Assembly (NCBI GenBank): GCA_021018815.1
Contig: JAITYX010000025.1
Location: forward strand, 4,250,501 to 4,314,500
Source of the DNA: Talinum fruticosum
Lineage: Eukaryota > Streptophyta > Magnoliopsida > Caryophyllales > Talinaceae
Reading direction: 5' to 3'
DNA length: 64,000 bases
Shown here: positions 56,820 to 64,000 of the stretch, one piece after another
How the letters are laid out: each line of letters starts with the position of its first letter
Position numbering within the stretch: the first letter of the stretch is position 1
Program-made: the position numbers and the translations under genes
Notes under the pieces: model-generated
Seen by the model: the letters and a program-made list of their open reading frames with translations, nothing else
What the model was told of the DNA's origin: nothing
Database searches by the model: none

Positions 56820-58110
56820 TCATGTACTTGGAGAATGTAGAAGCCACACTCCAACTTTCCCTTTTGTTTCGGCACTAAAATTATAAAATTCCAAACACAT
56901 GAACAATTCATTAGTACTATATGTAGCTAGCAAGTAATATGAAATGAAAACAATTAAATTAGACTCTAAGCAAGAGAACCTCACCTTTATGGAGACAATT
57001 TGTGGGTTTCTTCTCACACGTGAGCCTCTCGAACCTCCCTTACATACATACATTACTAGAGAACTAACAAAATTCAAATTAAACATACAATTGAAAAGAA
57101 TATTAATTAACAAAGAAAACATCAAAAGACTTGAACTCACGAGACGAGTACGTTCTTGATATCTTTTGTGATGGTTTGACCCGGAGGATCGAGCCAGTAT
57201 GTGACATTGCTCATTGGAAATATGGCAGTAAGCATCCAATGTTGGCTACATCGACACAAAACACATTTATAAGTATGTAACACCATAAAAACTACATTTA
57301 AGTTTATTTGTACACTTACCCCTCAATGAATGGCACCAAGTAACATTTTTTCTACGCATTATGCTTCATGACTCTCTTGATATAAACGGATCGATCATCG
57401 GTTGTCCGCCCAAATCCTTGCATGGAATTAGGATTGAGAAATTGAACCAACTCGTTTCCTATCTCGTGGAGCCACCATACATATTAATTGTATATATAGT
57501 CGAAATTGAAATTAATAGTTAAAAAAAAACATATGAATATAGTAACTCACATAGTGTCAATAATAATAATTGATGCACCAATCTCTTGCATCTCCAAAAC
57601 CGAATTATGTCTTTCGGGAAGACATAAAAGGTCATGTCCTCATCGTCCTCGTCGAACCCAAACACGTGACGTGGCGCTCGATTTTCAATGTTGTATCTTC
57701 TAATAAAGTCTTCACGAAACTTTGCAGAGTAGATCAACACCAATCTGTGTGGGACTCTTGAATGGATACGAGACGGGACTACTTCGAATAACGATCGGGC
57801 GTCGCTGAATACTTGCTTGTGCCAATGGAAGGGAGATGGAGTTTCCTTTATCCCATTCTCGGATCTATCCCCGATATCCTAGTTCAACCATAATACACGA
57901 ATTAGCAATATATATACAAAATATTAACAACAGTTAAATCTAATATTTTACAAAATGAATTACCGCGAGATAAGATGACCAAACTCTTAGGCCAAGGAAC
58001 AAAAGTGTTGAGCGTGTCGTCAATAGTGTGGAGGTCTTGTGACCGGATTAACAACTCACGGTTGTCTTTCCCTTGCATGACTTCTCTCGGACTCACCCTC
58101 ACCTAATCAG
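56820..58110 (-). pseudogene. CACTA C-terminal region with Ulp1-like (C48) protease domain
   Basis: Exon-like pieces on the minus strand. LLIRSQDLHTIDDTLNTFVP WPKSLV is spread over 57,960-58,060. IENRAPRHVFGFDEDDEDMT and FYVFPKDIIRFWR lie at 57,580-57,700. EIGNELVQFLNPNSMQGF- and DRSVYIKRVMKH-type segments lie at about 57,360-57,470. SQHWMLTAIFPMSNVTYWLD is at 57,185-57,245, carrying the His and Asp of a C48 protease. KQKGKLECGFY at about 56,845-56,880 carries the Cys. This is the Ulp1-like domain many plant CACTA and Mutator-like elements carry. Gaps may be introns or decay. Confidence 0.7.
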
Positions 58111-58700
58111 CTAATAGGGGTGCCCTATGAACGACAGTATCCGACCTCCATTGGTGAACAACACTCGATGCCACAACATGATGTAAGGGAGGGTGATGAG
58201 AAGCAAGCATGCACTACGCCAAATATATAAGAATAAGCATAACAATTAGAATCATGGGATAACCATTGATATAGAAGTTAAACTATCTAAGAATCATGAA
58301 AATAAACGGACAGATTTTCCCCTTAAAAGTAGACATTTTCCCCGGATAACGACCCTTATTCAAACCATACTGTAACTAATTACTCAACGGCCACACGCCG
58401 AGTTCCATAACAACCACACAATATACACAATTCATTCAATAAGAATATACACCAATTAGTCAAAATATAAACATGCATGTAAATAACGGCCCTCATCCGA
58501 AACAATAAAAATATACTATAACTAATTACTCAACGACCACATGCCAAAGTTCCACAACAACCACACAATATACACCATTCATTCAACAAGAGTATACACC
58601 AGTTAGTCAAAATATAAACATGCATGTAAATATATATAGGTAGTAAAATCTGAATTACCTTCACCATAAGTTTTAATTGGTCGACGGGTGAGCTCTCGTT
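58111..58700. other. CACTA internal non-coding stretch with a duplicated block
   Basis: No frame is visible. A block of about 125 bp is duplicated in tandem: 'taactaattactcaacg', 'accacacaatatacac', 'attcattcaa', 'aatataaacatgcatgtaaa' occurs at about 58,371-58,485 and again at 58,513-58,632. It is probably an intron or spacer of the element. Confidence 0.6.
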
Positions 58701-60010
58701 CGCACTCGCTGGTGTCCGGGGTTAGAATATATGTAAATCATCCAAGTTGGGTGCTGACATACCCATGTTGCTAAAGTACACCGTGATGCACTCCTTCATC
58801 TAGGCATGCATCTAGGCCTGCATATGGGCTTTCAAATTTCCCGTCATCTCTTCCATGTGTGAAGCCATCTGTGAAACCATTTGCGACATTTGGGATCGTT
58901 GGGACTACATTTAGGACTCGTATTAGGGCCATTTGGGCCTCCATATCCGCTTGGTTGGAAAAGATGGGGTGCTTCTTCCTAGCCCCAAAGTGCTCAACTA
59001 TCCTCACCCTCCTACCGACGGCTCAAACACGACTGAAATGCTTATCTCGTTCCAAGGCCAAGGCTAGCTTGTTCCTCCTCCCGGTTGTGTCAATGACTTT
59101 TGAAGTCAATGTCTCGTAACAAAGACTCCTGTAAGAAGGAAAGAAATTATCATTTGGCAATTCATATATTAAAACCGATAAGTTCGTAAAATAAATAAAG
59201 CAAAATAGTTAAAAAAAACTCACGAGTCATTATACAATAGATTCTACTTTGGTCATAATGAAGGTTCCATCTTTCTTCTTTCTTCCTTCGACCCACAACT
59301 CTTCCCTCTCGATAGTGAGTTGCAAAGTATCCATGATGGAACCTTCACTCGATCCAGTTTGATGTTGTTCAAGCTTACGCTTGTACAACTTATCCTCCAA
59401 CATCGCGTATCTCCCATGTGACATCGTATGAGGATACACATTGCTCTTAATCCTCTTTCGGTTGGCTTCACCTCGAGCTTGCGCAACTAATTAAGACAAC
59501 GAACATATTAGTAAATAAGATAATAAATGATAAATTACGTTGTATTCTAGAGAGGAGACACATGCTTCAAATGTCCTAATCCTCCTCGGTGATGAAGTTG
59601 TAGACCTCCCGTGGTCTACCTTATGCCTTTATCTTCCTTGTTTGGTAGACCCAAATAGCGAAAATTTGAGATTTGAAGTTTTTAAATTTTTCTTCCACCG
59701 ACATAATGGTCTTGTGTGTCGCCAAGGGGTTATTAGATTCTTTAATATCCAAGATGAATGTTCTCCGAAACACAAGAATGAAAAGCATAGTACATATTAA
59801 CCCTTTACAATAAGTTATAATTCTAAGTTGAGATGTAATGCATTTACCCGCATATCATTCCAAAGGTTATCTTTAGTGGAAAAGGGACTGTGCCCTAACT
59901 TTTGTAGTTGATGTTCATGTATGTACGGGTTACCGCACCAACATAGCTCATAAAGCAAGCTGTGTGATCGTCTCTACTCCGAGCCAACTTCTCCTTATTC
60001 ATCATTGTTC
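58701..60010 (-). pseudogene. Transposase_24 (Ptta/En/Spm) coding remnant
   Basis: Minus frame 59,230-59,439 reads MYPHTMSHGRYAMLEDKLYK, then REELWVEGRKKKDGTFIM, matching the family pattern '(P)YTHTMGRRGYA.LEE' and 'LW...R..KDG'. 58,771-59,007 has a MRIVEHFGARKKHPIFSNQA, DMEAQMALIR stretch that corresponds to the downstream variable part. Further upstream, 59,920-60,010 has NKEKLARSRDDHTA, like 'N..NR.K......GS'. Intron-like gaps and stops separate the pieces. Confidence 0.7.
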
Positions 60011-60780
60011 ATCCCCTCAACTTTTTAGTGCTTTGTGAATGATCCATTTTATATTACAAGAAATTATACAACTCTTGATAAATAAACATGTATAACATTT
60101 TCTTATTTAATACTCCACTTTTCATGGTCACACTTATTTACAATTTTTAACATGCATATGTAATAGTAATCTTCTTAAATTTTTAGAAATTTATATCCAT
60201 GTGAATTAAAACTTCATCTTATTAATGGTTATGTGATAGAAACATGTAATAAGTAAGGTTTTGCTCGGTTCAAATACATCTAATTTAACATCACATCTAA
60301 AATTAAGTCTTATCATATTCATATTCACAACTTAAGTCTAATTTATGGCAGGGAACGACATATATACTCATTTCTTTTTTAGATAGACCATAAAGAAAGT
60401 TCAGTACACCAATAAAATGTGAAAAAATCAGTTTCTAAACTGTTTCCCAAGCGTGCCAATATCAAAACACAAAAATTTCATTTCGCAGAGTACAAAATAA
60501 AAGAGGGAGAAATTTTACATATCAGCCGGCGAGAGTGAGAGAGAGGGAGCAGCAATGCCGACGAGAGTGAGCAGCGAGAGACGAAAGCATGAGGAGAGAG
60601 TTTAGAGAACATCCGCGACAACGAGCACGCAGGAGACCACCAACAACAAGACACAGGAGACCACCAACAAGCAGCAAGGAGGCAGCGAGATAGTAGAGAG
60701 ATGAGAGCAAGTTGAGACTACAGAGAGCAAAGAGGCTAGAGTGGTAGTGATAGTGAGAGTGAGAGTAGAGAGACTTCGGG
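60011..60780. other. CACTA promoter-side non-coding region
   Basis: AT-rich to about 60,520, then a purine-rich block of gag/gaga repeats (60,525-60,775) resembling that before the CACTA end at 22,620-22,760. The minus strand there is a CT-rich tract, plausibly a 5' leader of the transposase transcript. Confidence 0.4.
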
Positions 60781-61047
60781 TAGGAGACTAGTCATGGGGT
60801 TTTTTTCTCCGAAGACTTTTGACTATGGTTCGATGAAAAAATCACCATCATATATTCACCTTTGATGACGGTTCATTTAGGGAACCGTAGTTCAAAGTGG
60901 GATTTTCCACCTTTGACAACAATTTTTTAGTGACCTGCCATCATATATGCTTAAATGACCGCTTATTTTACAAAAACGAAACCGCATAAGTTTCACAATG
61001 GTTTTTCATTTCAACCGTCATTAAAGGTCCGCTATTAAAAGTCGTTT

Positions 61048-61057
61048 CGTAGTAGTG
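61048..61057 (-). repeat. CACTA right terminal inverted repeat
   Basis: Plus strand 'cgtagtagtg', complement CACTACTACG. It ends a zone of subterminal repeats. The adjacent 'ggg' could be one half of a 3-bp target duplication. Confidence 0.75.
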
Positions 61058-61947
61058 GGGCGTACATCATGAAAGAAAAATAATAAAAAAAAATACTCCC
61101 CTAAAATAGACTACTATCTTTTCCCCTATGCATTTCATCAAAACATAAGTAGGGAAGGGATAAGAAACAGATTGTTGGACAAGAAAAGAGTAAACTAAAA
61201 GGGGTGAAGTAGTTCGATAGACGAAGAGGAATGGGTGCCCTATACCAACGCTTGTATAGTTGTGATGAAGCGGCTTGTTGCCCGAGTAGCGGCAGTGGAA
61301 GAGGAGGCACCTATGATAGTTGGACAATGTTGTGTACAAGAGGTTGTTTTTCCTCTTCTTCCTCTTTGGGGCCCTCAACTTGTTCTGGCTAAATGGGTTG
61401 TGAAGATGGTCGTGAGTGTGGTATCGACCAACATCCCCGACTTCCCCATAAGCTTATTTAGTATGCTTAAAGGAAATAATTTGCGCTTCTTTCTCTCTTT
61501 GGCCATCTTCTTTTCCTCCAAGCCCGAGTCGGACGAGGTGGATGATTATGAGGACGAGTCTATTTCAGATTCCGAGTCCTCAGCAGCCTTCAATATGTGC
61601 TCTTGGATACGACTGATCTGCTCCTACTGCCACTTGATGACTTCCTTGAGCTCGGTGACCGAGTCCGACTACGATCAATCGGCTTCTCAGCCATGCTCCA
61701 AAGTTGAGTCGGTATAGGTATGAAAGCTCTGGAAGGCACCAAGAGTTGATTACAACTCTTTGGTTAGGGCAGCAAATTGGGAACCTTCTAAAGCGGATCA
61801 TTAGAAGTTGCTGGTTGTGAAGATGAACCAGTGGTCGGAAGAAGAGTTTCGGTTGCACTCTTTTTAAACGTAGAAGGAGGAGGAGGGAGCTCGAAGTATG
61901 AACACAAAGACCAGGTTTAGTTTCCTGGTATCCAAGGTTGATTAGTC
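61058..61947 (-). pseudogene. Sirevirus C env-like fragment
   Basis: A third copy of the Sirevirus region next to the 3' LTR. Purine tracts are at about 61,097 ('actcccctaaa') and 61,121 ('tttcccctatgca'), followed by the C-terminal part of the env-like ORF. Minus frame pieces include GYQETKPGLCVHTSS (about 61,905-61,945; A has GYQEIKPDVRVHSS) and an acidic stretch SESEIDSS (about 61,565-61,590). No LTR is attached: a CACTA end lies on the left and X2 interrupts on the right. Confidence 0.7.
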
Positions 61948-64000
61948 TGTTAAGCTTGTCGTACAGACAACAAATTAAACCACTACTTAAACTTATAATA
62001 AACAATATAGCAAGGGCAAGTAGGGATCGAATCCACGAGGAAAGATATAATAACATGCAAGTTTTAATCTAATTAAATTTACTACTCTTAAAAACAAAAC
62101 AGAAAATATAAATTAAAATCAATAACTAAAATTCATAGAAAATTATCTAATAACTAAATAAATAATTTATACAGAATAATAAAACTACAATAACCCAGAA
62201 ATATTTTTGTATATTTTTTTAGAATAATTAAAACAGAAAACTAAAGCAGAAAATAAACAAATTCTAAAACAGAAAATTAAATAAGTAAAATTCTGCACTA
62301 AAATAATTACGAAAATAAATACTAAAATTACCCAGAATAATAATACTAATTTTCTAAACCTAACCAGACCCAAAAATATAAAAACAAAATTTAAAATCTA
62401 ATTTACGAATTTATTTTATTAAAAACCTGCAGTAATTAAATTCAAGAATTAAATCTGAAAAAATATCAAATTAATTCCAAAAATTATAAAATTTAATCAC
62501 AGCAAACTAGGACTCTATCTAAACCCTAAAAGAAAATAAAACAAGAAAAATAACAAAAGAAACTATTTTTAAACTAATTTCTAACAAACTGACTCAAAAA
62601 TAATAAACACTAACAGAAAATTAATTCTGAAAATTAAAATATATAGAGACTCAAAATTAAATTAAAATAAAATTACTAAAACTAACCTAAAATACTGATC
62701 ATTAGGGGGTAATGAAATTAATAATAAAAGACTATATATTTATAAATAAAAATTGACAAACTAAAGAAAATAACTAAAAAGCAAACAAATAATTATCAAA
62801 GATAGCAAATTTATAAAAACACTTAGTATAATCTATATCCACCATGCAAATTATTATTTATCATTAACACACAAATTGATCTACCCATGAGCTAAACTGT
62901 AGAAGACAACCACTAGCGGATCTTCCCCGTTTTTCCTTAGTTATTAGTTTACTTAGGCCTAGCCCTAATATAAACCCTACTAATATTGATAACCCTAGCA
63001 CTAGCACTAGAATTTAATCAAATTAGAGCATTAAGTATTAGAAAAACATCATCTAGTGCCTAATAACCAATCTACTAGCAAATTGATTTAAGAAGGATCT
63101 ATGATAATTTCCTAATTAAAAGAGATGGGTATGAGCCATCCATGATTAACTAGGGTGATACTTATGTCTAAAAGATCAAGCAATTACGTACTTAAACCCT
63201 CTAAACTATCATATGAATTTATATAAAACTAAATAGCGTGCACTCTAATTAATTAGACATAAATTCATAAACATTAAACACAAATTATCATAGAATCATG
63301 GATCAAATCAATAAGACAATAAAAATCAAACTTTGTTTCAAAATAAATAATTTAACATGGCTTCAATGAGATTATACTAAGTATAAGAAAAACTACTCAC
63401 ACATCATGTGATTTAAAACATGTAAACTAAATAAAACTAGCATCTTTAGTATTAATCTATCAATAAAAACTCAATCTTTTCTAGTAAAAATTACAAAACT
63501 AAATTATACTACCGATATTAGTTTCTTTGACCCGGGAAGATGAAGAAGATGATGATGGATGGTGGCTGGCTGTTCAGCGGACAGCGAGCAACAGCAAGGG
63601 GCAGCAGCGGTAGCAGCCGGGTTCAGGCGGCAGGTGCAGCGGCTGGCTGGTGGTGCAGCGGCAGCAGCAGCCAGGTGTAGGCGGCAGCACTGGTGGTGGC
63701 TGGGCAGCAGGTGGACGTGGACGATAGCGGCGAGTGGTGATTGTGTGTGGCTGGCTTCCTTGGTCTCCCTCCATGATGATAATAAGTAGTATATATAGGG
63801 TGAAAGAGTTAGGGTTTATTTCTCTTTCTTCTCTTCTAAGTTTCCCTTTTCTATTCCACTTAGGATTTCCTAAAATATAATATCCTAAAATAAATATTTT
63901 ATTACATATTATATTTATGGACCGACTTCATATATTTTCTTGGATGCTTGTCGGTAGCTAAAAATCCACTTTTAATGACTTTTCTTCTCTTCCCCACTTT
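61948..64000 (-). mobile_element. AT-rich element X2 (second copy of X1, runs off the right edge)
   Basis: Starts TGTTAAGCTTGTCGTAC like X1 and follows it almost base for base to the window end, with only occasional substitutions and small indels. The exception is the GC-rich block at 63,540-63,750, which is rearranged. The TATATATA box is conserved at about 63,788-63,795 (minus). About 115 bp of the X1 right end would lie outside the window. It is inserted in the Sirevirus C env-like region. Confidence 0.8.

Larger units (their letters stand above)
56051..61057 (-). mobile_element. CACTA (En/Spm) element with Transposase_24 and Ulp1-like domains
   Basis: The right end reads 'gtcgtttcgtagtagtg' at 61,057, the inverted CACTACTAC terminus. 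Subterminal repeats lie on both sides: 'accgtagtaata' motifs at 56,055-56,250, and 'gatgacggttc', 'aaccgtcattaaagg' at 60,820-61,040. The left CACTA terminus itself is not seen. Coding remnants run on the minus strand: Transposase_24 region (60,010-58,700), then the C-terminal Ulp1-like region (58,100-56,820). The left flank is gypsy LTR and the right flank Sirevirus C, so at least one border was rearranged. Confidence 0.75.

Noticed and set aside
56820..57239. 139-codon minus-strand open frame
   Set aside because: The recognisable C48 motifs (SQHWMLTAIF and LECGFY) are in other minus frames across this interval; this frame contains neither.
61235..61717. 160-codon plus-strand open frame, the longest on that strand
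   Set aside because: It is antisense to the Sirevirus C env-like region, whose minus-strand frame matches copy A (GYQE.KP, acidic block). The plus frame has no homologous frame in copies A or B.
1..64000. A new host defence, metabolic or regulatory gene system
   Set aside because: Every supported coding region belongs to known transposable-element families or PMD fragments, and all are disrupted. No intact multi-gene host system is visible.

Overview
The window looks like nuclear DNA from a repeat-rich flowering plant. It is AT-rich and contains only plant-type transposable elements: Sirevirus-lineage Ty1/copia, Tat/Ogre-like Ty3/gypsy, and CACTA (En/Spm) DNA transposons with TNP2, Transposase_24 and Ulp1-like domains. 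It also holds fragments of the plant mobile domain. I found no intact host gene, tRNA, rRNA or CRISPR array. Every coding stretch is broken by stops, frameshifts, deletions or nested insertions, so the window is an old, heavily nested intergenic retrotransposon block.

Layout. 1-5,960: two Sirevirus LTR pieces split a plant-mobile-domain (PMD) fragment, followed by a TNP2 pseudogene, a plus-strand Sirevirus LTR piece, a gypsy LTR piece and a second PMD fragment. 5,975-10,085: gypsy remnant G1 (RT, protease, gag; minus strand). 10,086-12,984: CACTA-like ends, then an unassigned stretch with one possible spliced host-gene scrap. 12,985-22,130: G2, the most complete gypsy copy (integrase, extra RNase H, RT-RNase H, protease, gag, leader, primer site, 5' LTR; minus strand). 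22,131-28,064: CACTA end, gypsy remnant G3, and a gypsy LTR split by AT-rich element X1. 28,065-35,395: Sirevirus A (3' LTR, env-like third ORF, pol; 5' part lost). 35,396-36,969: gypsy LTR cut by a CACTA left end. 36,970-48,982: Sirevirus B, with both LTRs, gag, pol and env-like ORF, carrying a nested solo LTR. 48,983-56,050: gypsy G4 gag, leader and LTR, with a solo LTR that itself contains a second solo LTR. 56,051-61,057: CACTA element with Transposase_24 and Ulp1-like domains. 61,058-64,000: Sirevirus C env-like fragment, cut by X2, a near-identical second copy of X1.

How the parts fit. In the Sireviruses, Gag would build the particle and Pol (protease, integrase, RT, RNase H) would copy and insert the element. 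The third, env-like ORF has unknown function; in both A and B it is preceded by a TATA-like box outside the LTR. The gypsy copies share one layout: gag, protease, RT, RNase H, a second RNase H, integrase, plus a leader with tandem repeats. Target-site duplications resolve several layers of nesting (AGCAA and AACTG perfect; GAAAC/AAAAC and GAGAT/GAAAT near-perfect).

Limits. Family assignments come from recognising conserved protein motifs by eye. Boundaries without TSDs are approximate, often to tens of bases. The species cannot be named from this window.
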